From Quillaja saponaria (lineage: Eukaryota > Streptophyta > Magnoliopsida > Fabales > Quillajaceae): a stretch of 64,000 bases of DNA. The notes beneath the pieces were generated by a model. It was given only the letters and a program-made list of their open reading frames with translations, was not told where the DNA came from and did not search any database. The number at the start of each line of letters is the position of its first letter. The first letter of the stretch is position 1. A program made the translations under genes and the position numbers. Shown here in pieces: positions 1 to 11,604 of this stretch. Where the stretch lies: positions 5,270,001 through 5,334,000 of the forward strand of contig CM055606.1 of assembly GCA_029379385.1 (NCBI GenBank). Reading direction: 5' to 3'.

Positions 1-1032
1 AGACTTTCAAACTAACTTTTAATTATTGTTTATTCTTAGTTACCATATTGAGCTAATATTTATTTTTTCTTTGACACCCGTAAAATATTTGCCTAACAAT
101 TTTTAAACAAAACTGGGATGAATTGAAGGTTAGCTTATAATTGAATGAGAACCCAAGGTTAATAAAGGTTAATAATTCATTACCATAACTAAGCATGACA
201 AGATAATATTATTCAAGTAAAGTGTTGAAGGAGTTATAATTCTAAGTTTATCTTCACTATAATCTCGAGTTAAATTGCTTTATTTTAAAATTAGTTATTA
301 ATCAACCCGAATTTATTTGTTTGAATAAGATTAGGATTGCTAATTTTAGTATTTAGCATAATATTAATATTAATTTCTCATGCGATCAGCACTCATACTT
401 TCATTTTATTACTTTTTTACGATACGTGCACTTGTATGAGTTTCTCAACAACAAGAACTGTGCGATCTGCTATCAAAATAGATTAAACTTACTACTAAGG
501 AAAGCACCCAATTTGTTGTGGCTATTAAAGAGATTTGTGATCTATATGCTAAAATGAAGGAATTTTAGGATGCCAATGACGAAAGCATGGAGAAGAAAGT
601 AGAAAGGGAGAAAGAATGGGTAAAAGGCTAAGTTTTACGGTCTTTATTTTAATGAGAAAGTAAATGGCTAAGTTTCTACGTCTTCAGTTGTCGGTAGTTT
701 ACTTTTGTCCAATACTTCCCATAGATTAAGATATTATTATTTCAAATACTTACCATTAATTGACCTTGTGACTTAACCCTTCTCGGTCTGCTAAAACTAC
801 AAACACTACTACGCAACACTTTTCTTAACTTCATTGAATTCTTTAAGCTAAACTCTCTTGTTGTAGGCTCATGCCACTATTTTCTAGCTAGCAATAGGGG
901 TTGTCAAGAGATGCCAAATGTATCTTATCTAGTCCTTTGTGATTTCCTAGCACAGCTTCAGTTGAATTCTTTCTGACGTAAGATTGTTCTAGAATGCTAC
1001 CTTTAAAACCTTACTATAGTTGCATTGGGAAT
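1..1032. other. AT-rich intergenic stretch, no gene recognised
   Basis: No convincing gene. A short stretch around 450-630 reads like coding sequence in one plus frame (lysine- and glutamate-rich, one internal stop), but I recognise no family and it could be chance. The last five bases (1028-1032, GGAAT) are the left target duplication of the solo LTR that follows. Confidence 0.5.
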
Positions 1033-4000
1033 TGTTATAACTCGGTATTGTGACGTTAGGGATATTTAAGGTAATAACATTAAGATTTAGGTAACGTAGA
1101 ATTCTTAATTATAAAATTTATAAGTATCAACATGTATGTGAGAGATAGTGGTAAATAACATGAGTATAGAAAGGAGTAATTTAATAAATAATGTGAATTA
1201 GAGTAAATAAAAAAATATAAATAAATAAATTATATACACAATTAGGACAAAACTTAATTGATTTGAAGCTTGATCTTATAGTGTGATTTTTTTTTAAAAG
1301 GGTAAAACACATGTAGGAATAAAATAAACATTTATACATATATATATATATACGCAAATTAAAGAATAAACATACACCATCCATTTTTTATGGTGACTTG
1401 GACCTTGTTTCTTTTATTATTTATTTTCTCCTTTTCCTTCTATGTTGATTGACCCATTTGTTTTCCTTCTTGTGTTCTAGAAATTTCTGCATCTTTCTTG
1501 ATTGACTGAGGCTGCTACTCTCCTTCCTTCTCTTTGTTTTGCTTGTCGTAGTTAGTTTAGAATTGCTTGAATTGTATGGGTCTAGCTGCTGCCATGAACT
1601 GCCTTTGCTTGGTGTCCATTCCTCTATCTTTGTTGTGAGGAACCTTCCCTGTAGCCGTGCCCTGCTCTTGCTTCTTTTCGGTTGTTCCTTTTAGTTGGCC
1701 GTGAATTCTTGTAATTGGAGCAACAAATTCCAACTCCTTGGTAAGTCTTTTCTTTCTTCCCTTTTGTAGGCTGTGGGGACTTTCTGGCAGCCGTGGGGGT
1801 TTCTTTCATTTTCAGCTTTTTTCTTTCCTTTTTCCTCCTTTACCTCCATGTGGGCCTAGCTGGGTATGGGTTTTAGTTATTGGTGTGAGTGATTCGCAGC
1901 TCTAAGAAGTGAGACAACAGTTATGGACTAAGATTTAAGCAGCAGACTAGTGAGCTTTTAAGTCTGCCATGACCTTGGAGTTTTGGTGGGATGCTGTAGG
2001 TGTTTGCTGTAACAAGTGATAGGTAAAAGGCATACCATACTCTGTTTTTTTCCAACTTCTTGTAGTGAATTAAGAAAACCAACAGTAGCTTGGACATTTT
2101 TCTTCTCTTATGACCAACTAGCAAAAATCATTAGGACGAAGGTATGTTGGCTTTTAAGTGTCTTGGCATCAATAGTAGAAGTGCAAGAATTTTCTTACTA
2201 TAAAATTATAGTTTAGCTAAGTTAGTCTTGCTAGTTTAAAATATGGTAATCTCTTAATTTAGGTGAATAGTTTGGAGTTCTTTTAAGTGTAGTTAAGGAT
2301 GTGAAATTAGTGATTATATATTGGAAATTATAGTTTGAAAATGAAATAGCTTATGAATTAGAGGAAGTGTTAGAAGTGGAATATGAATAAGATGTAATTT
2401 GATGGACTTATGTAAGTCTCATGGTGAGTATATATATAGATACTTGCTTATAAGCTAGAATAAAAACATGCATATAAGGTAGTTGATAAAATGTCTACAA
2501 GAAAATAATTGTATCTTAACGAATAAGAATTGGTTAGATTGATATTGGAAATTGAAATATTAGTTCTTGATTGATTCTAAACCACTAATATAATCTTGAA
2601 TTTAATCGGATTAGGAATAATGTTAGTGAATTAGTGTTGAAAGGAGGAATATGAATTGGAGCTTGAAAGTGGTGGAAAATGGGAGTTAAGTGGTTTTGAA
2701 GGGAGTGTAGGGGACAGATTTCGTAGGTAACATAAACTTGGTATTTCGAGTGTCTTTGGGACTGAATTAAATTAAGAGTTCAAAAAATGAAATGTATCTT
2801 ATAGTCTTGACATATTGTCAACAAAATTTCATAGCTTGGTTCCAAATATGTTGTGAGTTATAGCTGTTAGACTCCGTCTAGGTCAAGCAGGATTTGTAGT
2901 GCCCTGTTTTTGGTTTATGTAAGAAATTGAATGGGTTCCATACTTATTTTAGAAAAAATTTATAAATAATGAAAATAGATATACTTTTCTAGTAATAAAC
3001 CCAACAAACGGAATTAGATTTTGTTTTTCCTAGATAAATTATGTTCAATTAACTGAAGTAAGGTTAAAGCTATCAAAATCCTGCGTGTTGCGGAATTTGA
3101 TGCAAATTCAAACAATAACTGTATTGATATACAAATTTAAAAATTACAAATGATATACCATTATAAAGCTACATGTGTCTAGTATTTTATAAATTTTACG
3201 AAACTGGATTCAGAGTTTCCTAGAGAAAGATATTATAGTTAAAATGGGCACTGGTCCAAACCCCAAGTTTGGACAGTTTCAACATCTCTAATTCACTAAA
3301 TGCTTTCTATCTTTTCTAATGGTTTCTTCAACCCTATGCATTGTCAAGACATTTAAAATGTCTCTTCATTATTAACCTTCTCATATAAAGTATAATTCAT
3401 ATTACTTGACATGTAATAGCTTAATAGAAAAACTTTCATCAAGAAACCTATACAAGTTGAGATAGAAGCTTAGTAATTAAAAGATTATAACAATCACGTT
3501 TGTGAACTAAATATTATTTGGGAATATGAATTTCAGTTTTGGATTCTAATGTGGACCTAATAAGATGCGTGGACACAAGTGCGAGTGACGAATGAAAATG
3601 AAAATAGATGAGTGGTTAATTGCTGCCTATAGGGGCTAGATTAGTATGTGTAATTATATGTTTATTTGAATATGCGTGATATATGAAAAATAAGCAAGTA
3701 GAGTAATTCAGTAATTTATTTAAATTATGTTGGTTTAATATTGATTGCTATGTTTGATATTGGTTATGGTTGATAAGGGCTAACAAAGTGAGATTTTTAT
3801 GAAAAGTGATTTTTATCACCCAAAGTAAAAATCTAGGTGCACCTACGATGTTCTGATTTAAAATCATAAGAAAAATTATAATTCTGATAAATATATATAT
3901 TTTTTAAATTGAGTGCTCAGCCTCGATGAGATGGATTGTGTACGGAGATCAATTTTTTGTGCGGGCATGTAAATGCCCGGTAGGGGTGATAATGTTGTGC

Positions 4001-4644
4001 TGGGCTGGATCACTCATTGGCCCTTTGGTTGCTTTGTTTAATATTATTGCTCTGATTAATTTGCGATCTTGTGTTTTATGTAAATAGTAAATTTATGACG
4101 ATTATAATGTATATATGTAATGTGAATTAAGGTATGAACAATATTACATAAGGTTATTATATATGTATACATTTGTGTTGGGTGATGCTGGTACCCTTTG
4201 GGTACGATTTTCTACTCACGGAGTCTGTAGGACTCATCCCTCTCGTGGATAATATTTTTTAGGAATCCAATATATGGCGTCGCCAAGTTTGTTGACCTGC
4301 CAACAGAGTACGACAAGGTATTTTCTAGTATCACAGACTTGAAGTTAAGGATGAAAGTTACAGTCACACTAGAATGGATGAATGTTTAATTTTGTATGAT
4401 GTAATAGAGATAATTGTCCTCATGTCGTTGTGTGGAATTAGGAACACATATATGTTGTATTTCGAGGCACGTTATATAAATTTTCAGTAAGTTGCTATTT
4501 GTCTCAGAAAATAAACTTTTACAGTGGACTTTTAATCTTTAGTTGGGTCAAGAGTCATGGTTGTTACTTTGTTTTGAATTCAGGTTTACGAAGGTTTGGT
4601 TATCCAACTCTCTGGCCAGTCATGCCTCAGTGAGGGGTACAACA
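1033..4644 (+). mobile_element. Solo LTR of a Tekay/Del-like Ty3/gypsy family
   Basis: The sequence starts TGTTATAAC and ends in ACAACA, and it is flanked by a perfect 5-bp duplication GGAAT (1028-1032 and 4645-4649). It shares a chain of landmarks with the LTRs of the complete chromovirus at 25176-35249: the block at about 3914-4030 (GTGCTCAGCC ... AAATGCCCGG ... TTGGCCCTTTG), the GCTGGTACCCTTTGGGTAC block near 4186, and the terminal GCCAGTCATGCCTC block. No primer-binding site follows the 3' end and no internal region is attached, so this is a solo LTR left by recombination between two LTRs. At about 3.6 kb it is about 1 kb longer than the LTRs at 25176; the extra length lies in its first half and may contain an insertion I could not delimit. 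Boundaries are seen; the lineage is inferred from homology to the element at 25176. Confidence 0.85.
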
Positions 4645-4689
4645 GGAATACTGCTTCAGGGCCGTCTGTTAGAAGCAAATGGGGTGATG

Positions 4690-5330
4690 TAAGTTCCACT
4701 TATTTTTAATGTTAGATTAGCCCAAATTGCTTCAAAAATATTTTCATGCCAATGCTTGATATCAGTGTTAGTTTGTTTAATTATCATCTTCAATGTTTTG
4801 TTAAAGGCTTCTGCTTGCCCATTAGCATGAGCGTATTAAGAAGTGAAGTGAACCATTTAGAACCCATAATCTTCAATGAATGCTTTTATGGTTGATCCCG
4901 TGAACATTGTTCCTTGATCTATCATGATAGTCTATAGGATCCCAAATTAGAAAATGATATTCTCCTTTAAAACTTCAATGACAGTTTTCTGGTTGATCAT
5001 CTTCATAGGTATAATTTCTGGCCACTTTGTAAAGTAGTGTGTTCTTGATGATATCAATTGCCCGTCCTCAAAACGACCATGGTTTCTCTATGTAGTGATG
5101 TTCTACTGTTATGTATGTGTCAATGTCTCTAACATAAATTGGCACCCCTTGGCATACTTGACGTAGTTAGTAATCATATTCATCTAATAATAGCCATAAC
5201 TCCTTATTAAGCAACCCAATTTAACATAGAATTGATGTCCTCCACATACACTTTTGTGGACACTTTCCGTAAGTAACTTGGCTTTTGACAACGCAACACA
5301 TCTTAGGAGTATTCCTTCTGGTGTTCACTT
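4690..5330 (-). pseudogene. Ty3/gypsy integrase fragment (broken)
   Basis: Read on the minus strand this matches a plant Ty3/gypsy integrase from the zinc-binding region to the end of the catalytic core. Recognisable pieces, in minus-strand order, are a degenerate His/Cys region near 5260-5130, the HYFTKWPEIIPMK block near 5030-4990, the second-aspartate block IDQGTMFTG near 4910-4890, and the ANGQAEAFNKTL block near 4840-4800. In-frame stops and small shifts break it. No LTR could be attached. The wording of these motifs fits the Athila/Tat side of the gypsy group rather than the chromoviruses nearby, so it is a separate, older element. Confidence 0.75.
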
Positions 5331-5773
5331 ATATAGCTCTAATTTAAATACCATAATTTGGTTATTTATTCTGTCTTGGGTGTTCTTTAAATAAGTCATT
5401 ATTCCTACGCCTAATCTTTATAGGTTTTCATCTCTATAGCTTTAGCCACGATAGTTGTTCGAAAATGGAAGGTTTATATATTTTTTTGACTATTAGCGTC
5501 TGATAAGGTTCTTTATCCATCAAAGTCAAACCTAATGCTATCTAGCTATCTCGTTGGCTTTAATATTGAATTATCTTAAAGTATACTTGATAATAACATG
5601 ACTAAAACCAATGTTTTGGAAATCGAAATGGTCTAACCAGATTGTCGCCTGGGTGACAAATCGGATCAGGTTGAACTAGAAAATCATTTTTTATGGTTAG
5701 ACTGATCAAAATCACTAAAACCAAAAAAACTGGTAATTTAGATGCCAAGTTGATTTAACTGGTATGGTTTGTG

Positions 5774-5804
<31 letters not shown>

Positions 5805-5941
5805 TTATATTTCATATTAAAAATTAGTGAAATAATTGTATTTTATATTGATATTTTTTATTTTTATTTTGATGCATAAGTTAAAACTTGTATGTCGTGA
5901 TATATAATAAATCAATCAGTCATTGTATTAACTATTAATAA
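5331..5941. other. Decayed sequence with a T-run/A-run palindrome
   Basis: No gene. The left part may continue the minus-strand gypsy polyprotein in degraded form. At about 5773-5803 a run of T is followed directly by a run of A, which makes a perfect homopolymer palindrome. Confidence 0.4.
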
Positions 5942-6262
5942 TTAGCCGATAGATTACTCACATATCCTAGGGGAATCATAGAAGACGTTCTTGTTAAGTT
6001 AAACACATTTATCTTTCCCGCTGACTTTATAGTCCTTGACATGGAAGAAGATAGAGATGTGCCTATTATTTTGGGAAGAACTTTTTTAGAAACTAGGAGT
6101 ACATTAATTGATGTCCAAAAAGGTGAATTCGCCATAAGAGTAAACAATCAAGAGATTAAGTTTAATGTTTTTAAATCTATGAAACTTCCTCTAGTACAAT
6201 ATGTCTTGGGTAAAAAAGGGTCCGGGACAGGTCTTCTTTCATTATCAATAACCTTTTATTAA
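5942..6262 (+). pseudogene. Ty3/gypsy protease-region fragment
   Basis: An open plus frame runs from about 5942 to the stop at 6262. It matches the C-terminal half of the aspartic-protease region of Athila/Tat-type Ty3/gypsy polyproteins: the PRGIIEDVLVK block (5966-5998), FIFPADFIVLDMEED, VPIILGR (6059-6079, the hydrophobic-Gly motif of retropepsins), then TLIDVQKGE and FNVFKSMK. The N-terminal half with the catalytic Asp-Thr/Ser-Gly is missing, so it cannot be active. The match ends near 6190 and the remaining codons are probably read-through. It lies on the opposite strand from the integrase fragment at 4690-5330, so the two are not one simple element. Confidence 0.8.
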
Positions 6263-6710
6263 AGAGATGTGTTCGATTTACTCTACAGTTGTAATGCACA
6301 CATATCAGTGGATAATTTAAGTATATCATTTTATACCTGTTCATAGATGTATTTATAAGAACACACTTTATATTTAAATTCAAAGTTTTATAAAATAAAA
6401 AAATTAATATACAAAACTTATGCTTACAATTTTTGCAATGTATGAAATAATTAATACACAAAGATAATTATCATATTCTCCTAATCCAAGTTAAGTCTTC
6501 ATCTCCATGTGGCTTGTCATTCTGTAAAGTGATGTGGAAATGCCCGGATATAGGTAGTGCAACCTAAAATTGTTAATATAAATAAATTCTAAATGAAATA
6601 ACTTATAAGATAAAGTGGAATAAAAAATTCATTAAATTGAATCATTCATACTTAAAGATTAGACCATCATACTTCTCAGGGTTTGGAAGTATAAATAGTA
6701 GGCCATAAAA
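6263..6710. other. No gene seen
   Basis: AT-rich, no convincing coding on either strand. A short piece near 6485-6560 (GC-richer, containing CATGTGGCTTGTCATTC) might be decayed exon sequence of the same unknown gene as 6877-7129, but this is only a suspicion. Confidence 0.3.
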
Positions 6711-6797
6711 GTTGAGTATTATGGATTCCTTAGGAGCCTTGATGTTAGCAAGGCAAAAAAGGCAGAACTATATTCCTTTAGAGGTCTAAAAATCTTG
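6711..6797 (+). repeat. Left arm of an imperfect inverted repeat
   Basis: This stretch (beginning GTTGAGTATTATGGATTCCT) matches the reverse complement of 7285-7370 over most of its length, sharing blocks such as TTCCTTAG, ATGTT and TTTAGAGGTCTAAAAATC. The arms are about 87 bp, separated by about 490 bp. Both arms also read as similar peptides containing FRGLKI, so they may be duplicated exon sequence in opposite orientation rather than transposon ends. Confidence 0.6.
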
Positions 6798-6876
6798 ATC
6801 CTTCTGTACCTTGATTTTTACAACTTCATTCTTAACTAGTAATACCCTCAGAACATGATTTTAGTTGAGTATTATG

Positions 6877-7129
6877 GATCAAGAGATTTTATATCAGCGA
6901 CTGCCTTTACTCTTTCTCTATCTTTCAATACATATAAAGCATCTTTTCCTTAAGTGACTTCAATTGCTTCATAAATCTGTACAAATTCCATTAGAAACCT
7001 TGTTTTAACAGATTCATTATCTTCAAATGAAAGTTTTAAAGCAAGATTCTTGGTGGAATTCATATAATTTTTATGAAGTAATTGAACACACTTTTCACTT
7101 GAGGAAAAGAAAGTGCTCCACATGCATGC
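6877..7129 (-). pseudogene. Exon-like stretch of an unknown gene (broken)
   Basis: On the minus strand a possible splice acceptor (CTACTTAG, ending near 7130) opens a frame of about 84 codons with one internal stop. The predicted peptide is ordinary globular-looking sequence (for example ALKLSFEDNESVKTRFLMEF, then KDALYVLKDRERVKAVADIK after the stop). I do not recognise the family. The density of codon-like sequence in such an AT-rich region argues that this is a decayed exon of a host gene or of a gene piece captured by a transposon. It lies between the two arms of the inverted repeat. Confidence 0.4.
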
Positions 7130-7284
7130 CTAAGTAGAGAAGGAAACAAAAGTAATTGGTGATATACATCTTTTAACAATCCAAACACGAAATAAATATA
7201 TTACTAGCATCAATTAAAGGCATATTCCGATGATATAACTAGAAAAATACAATGTTGTAGAAGTCAAGGCATGGAATGAATGAT

Positions 7285-7370
7285 GATTTTTAGACCTCTA
7301 AAAGCATATAGTTCGCTCCTTTTGGACTTGCCAACATAAAGACGTCTAAGGAATTTAAAATAGTCAAGTT
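7285..7370 (-). repeat. Right arm of the imperfect inverted repeat
   Basis: Reverse complement partner of 6711-6797; see that entry. The best-conserved block reads TTTTTAGACCTCTAAAAG on the plus strand near 7288-7305. Confidence 0.6.
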
Positions 7371-8389
7371 ATATGCCACAAGTTTAAACAAAATACTCTT
7401 GAACAGTCATATGTACAGTCATTGTTTTTAATTTGCTAAGCTGCATACATATTAATCTGGCAACACAATATTTAGAACAAATAAAAACTTAAATTAAAAA
7501 ATTAATATTTTTCTAGATTCCATAATAGAGTTGAAGGTGACCAACTAAGCCATAATAGTTTAGAGAGTTAATATGATAGGGAGATACAATAAAATTACAT
7601 AACAATGTGGAAAGACAAAAAGTTCAAAAAAAAGTTCAAAATCTAATAACATGTTTTTCAAAATGAAGACAGATTTTATAATATTAATCAAACCCAGCTC
7701 AAGTTGCATCTATTCAACCAAACATAAATTTCATCAAACACATAAAGTGCAACCATCAAACACATTAGTTTCATCGTAAACATGAACTAACTAACGAACA
7801 AACTAACATATGAACTTTTAGTCCAAAACAATATCAAAGTTTCAACCAAATTTCATACCAGAAAAGAAAATAAGAAAGAAACTTCAAATGTCAAATGAAA
7901 ATTCCACTTTGAACTAACCTTTTAATGCATTCAGAGAGACACAAACTTTTCATCGAATAATTGAATAGACCGATTGAGTCGACTAACTTAGGGCATCTAT
8001 TAGACCATGTTAGAAAAAATGCAAGCCCTAAAATTAAAGAGCTCAAAAAATTGACGGAATCCTAAAAACACTAACATAAATATAAGTGGAAAAATAAAAC
8101 TTACCGTATGAAATTAGAGGGAACAACTTTTAGGTAAGAAAAGGGGAGCCTTTGATAGGAAACCCACTTTCCTTAGTTAGAAAAAAAGACTGGTCCCAAC
8201 TTAGGGAAAGATCTAGATGCGGAATTACATAATCGAGATTAGAGAAACTTGAGAGACGAAAAGGATGAAAGAGAATTTTTGGTCTGATTTGATGCAAAAC
8301 AAATATGAAAAGGAGAGTGAGAGGGAGAGTTGAAGAAATTAGAGTTTAGGGATTCACAGCTGTTAGGGTGTAATGAATGTTATAATTCA
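7371..8389. other. No gene seen
   Basis: A-rich sequence with many ATTTCATCAAAC-like words around 7700-7850. No frame or family is recognisable on either strand. Confidence 0.4.
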
Positions 8390-9560
8390 CAGAATATGAT
8401 AATTTAAAATATTTGATTTCTTAATTTATGTATGACTTAAGGCACTGGTGATAAGTGATTATAGCACCAATATTAATTTAATCGAAAATTACATCATTAA
8501 AACACTTTAACTATATTTCTTAAACGTATTTTGTTTTTTAAATTAATTGAATTCTTAATCTTTCTATGACATAAAGCATTGATGATAGGTGATAAGAGTG
8601 CCAATAATGATTTTATCCATAATGACATTATTAAAAGAGTATAACTATATTTCTTAAAAATAATTAATTTTTAAATAATTGAATTGTTAATCTATGTATG
8701 AACTAAATCACAGGTGATGGGTGATAAAGCATTAATAATGATTATATCCATAATGACATGATTAAATCACCATAATTATAAATTACAAGTAATTGATTTT
8801 TAAAAGAATTGAATTCTTAAATTATGTATGACCTAAACTATTGATGATAGATGATAATAGTACCAATAGTAATGTTATCTATAATAACATGATTAATTCA
8901 CCATAACAATGAAAATTAAAAATAATTTAATTTAATAAATAATTGAATTCTTTTTCTATGCATGAAATAAAGCATTGGTGATATGTGCTAAGAGCATCAA
9001 TAGTAATTTTATCTATAATGACAATATTAAATCACCATGACTATGAAACTTAAAAGTAATTCAATTTTTTAATAATTGATTTCTTATTCTATGTATGAAG
9101 TATTGGTGATAAGTGATAAGAGAAGCAATAATGATTTTGTCTATAATGCCATGATTATATAACCATAACTATGAAAATTAAAAATAATTTATTCCTTTAA
9201 ATAATTGAATCCTGAATCTTCTATGTAAGACATGAAGTATTGTTGATAGGTAGTAAGAGCACCAATAGTAATAATTCATAATGACATGACTAAAACACTA
9301 ACTATATTTCCTTAAAATAATTAAATTCTTAATCTATGTATGACCTAAAGCATTGGTAATAGGCGATAGGTGATAAAAGCATCAATAGTGATTCTACCAA
9401 TAATGACATGATTAAATCATCATAAATAGGAAAATTAAAAATAATTTATTTGTTTAAATAATTGAATTATATATTTATGTATAACCCAAAAAATGTTGGT
9501 GATAAGAACACTAATAGTGACGAAATTTCACAATGACATAATTATACATGTCTAGCATAT
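8390..9560 (+). repeat. Tandem array, about 131-bp unit, about nine copies
   Basis: A unit containing CTATGTATGACCTAAAGCATTGGTGATAGG-type sequence, then a GATAAGAGCACCAATAGT-like block, then ATAATGACATGATTAAATCACCATAA, then an AT-rich spacer, recurs with starts near 8421, 8552, 8686, 8817, 8948, 9084, 9214, 9331 and 9466. Spacing is mostly 131-136 bp. Copies are diverged by substitutions and small indels, so the array is old. No coding frame is kept between units. This is a minisatellite/satellite-like array, possibly once part of a transposon. Confidence 0.85.
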
Positions 9561-11189
9561 TATGATTACACTAAATGAAGGGTGGGATTTGTTTGGTCAC
9601 TAACTTGGTTACTAGGTGAGAAAAATATGAATTATAAACCTTTCCAAGGTTAATCTCTTACCCATGCATTAACGACAAATGTTCATCGTGACCACCTCGA
9701 TCACTACTATGAATTAGATCAACATTATTTCCATCATTTCCCTTGATAACCTCGAGCAGTCCAATATTTCTTACTGATGACATTATTTGTCAATGAGAAC
9801 CCACTAATCTCATCAATGGCCATATAATTTATCTTAATCAGTGTGCCACTATAAATGCACAAATCTATCTGGTTGGCGAATATCAAAATATAGAAGCACA
9901 AATTTTTTCCCCATAGCTATTTACTTTTCAATTGATAAATACCTTTTTTTATTTAACTAATTAATACCTATTTAGTTCTTCTCTATTCAGCTGATAAAGA
10001 ACTATTCAACTCTTGACTATTCAGCATTCAACTTTTCATTAGATTAATACATTTTTAACTCTTCATTATTCAGCTCATAATTACATATTCGGCTAATCAC
10101 TATTCAGCTTATAAATACACATTCAATGATTCACTATTCATCTCTTCCCCTCAAATACCTAGGAACCAATTTCCTTCCTCTAGACCCAAATCATCACTTT
10201 CTAGTTCAGAACCCGAAATTCAAAACTCTAAAAGTTCTCGTTAGGATCTATTAGTAGTAAGTATGTTTCGAATCTCGAAGCAAACTCTTTTTTTCTTATG
10301 ATTTTGTTATGTTATTGCTAAAGTGGTTTGTTGGGCTAGCAGTTATTACATTGACTGATTCAGCAAGTCAATTGAATTTCTCTTAGTTTTAAATTGTTTT
10401 GAATACCTTGTTGTGGAGATCGATTGTTGTAATGGGTCTATTAACAATTGGTTTTGTGCTTTATTCTTTGTCTTGTGTTTTGTAGTATTGTATTGCAAAA
10501 ATAGATAATGTAGAAATCCATTTTTATCTATGTGCATCACGGAAGTCAAATGATGAAGTAGACTCTCGTTTCATATGTATCGATAGTCAGGTAGATACCT
10601 TTAATATACACACTAATTATCGGTCTTATTATGTGGCAAAGAAAATGGTTCAACATGACTTGTAATATTTTACCTTTAAGAGTCCATTTTGGACATTGTC
10701 ATCTAACACATGTATTAATGATCTTCACAACATGTTTATGAAAAATATGTGATCAAAATGACAATGGCGGTCCTAACATCTAACAATAGAATTGTTTATT
10801 TATATGTTGAGCACAATGTGAATACTCCATTGTTTGAGTCTCTCCATCATTTACACTTGAAACTAACACATGCAAACCAAGCAACCTCTATTGTCTCATA
10901 AGGCAGGAAAAGCCTTAGAGGTACTACAAAATAAATAGATATAGGCAGATGTGCTAAAAGAGAAGACTCTCACTGTTATATTTTTGTATAAGATGTTTTA
11001 GTTTTGGGACATGGATATCATGAATGTGTAAATTGTTTTAAAGGAATGTGCATGTAGCAATATTTTGTGAATGGATTAAGAGAATTGCTTTTCCTGAAAT
11101 TTGAGACTTATTAAGATGTAAACAATATTAATGGAAAACAATGTGCCTTTTGACTCCAACAAATAGGTTATTATTCCACTGAAATTTAC
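9561..11189. other. Unidentified spacer inside the 131-bp repeat region
   Basis: This stretch separates the main tandem array from the related units at 11190-11540, so it could be an insertion into a once longer array. The part from 10150 to 11189 shows no recognisable frame on either strand. A short open frame on the minus strand at 10346-10549 has no family signature and I do not call it a gene. Confidence 0.35.
9915..10145 (+). repeat. Cluster of short CTATTCAGCT-type repeats
   Basis: About eight imperfect copies of a short motif resembling CTATTCAGCT/CTTCATTATTCAGCTCATAA occur at irregular 20-40 bp spacing, with intervening AAATACA words. Dense short motifs of this type are typical of sub-terminal regions of hAT or CACTA DNA transposons, where transposase binds. 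No terminal inverted repeat was identified, so this reading is an inference. Confidence 0.45.
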
Positions 11190-11540
11190 AAAGTAAATTT
11201 ATACCACCACTATAATGACACAATCCAAAATTGATATTATGTTAACAATTTAATTACGATTATAATGAAAAATTAAATATTCAAAATTAATATTTCTTCA
11301 TTTTCTTATGTAGTACATCACTGGTGATAGGTTGTAACACCACAATTACTGATTTAATCATTCATGACATTAGTTGTCACTATAATTACAAGTATTATAT
11401 TAAATAAATTAATCATCATCTTTATTATTATTATTATATATATTTATGTATAGAATTTGAAGCGTATGTGTTATGTTATTACAGTTCCAATAGTTATTTC
11501 TCATTTATAATATAATTGCGAGTATAATGTCTAATTCAAT
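11190..11540 (+). repeat. Degenerate units of the 131-bp repeat family
   Basis: Sequence near 11305-11420 (CTTATGTAGTACATCACTGG, then GTGATAGG, an ACACCACAATTACTGATTTAATC-like block and CATGACATTA) follows the same order of blocks as the units of the array at 8390-9560. A weaker copy starts near 11435. Divergence is higher than inside the main array. Confidence 0.55.
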
Positions 11541-11604
11541 ATTCAAACTTATTTACTCTTACTTTACTTATGTCCTAGTTCTAAAGTATTGTACATAGTA
11601 ACAT

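Noticed and set aside
430..640. Coding-like stretch (lysine/glutamate-rich) at the left edge
   Set aside because: One internal stop, no recognised family, competing frames; too weak to call a gene fragment.
10346..10549. Minus-strand frame of 67 codons
   Set aside because: No family signature and located in an unclassified repeat-like region; probably chance.
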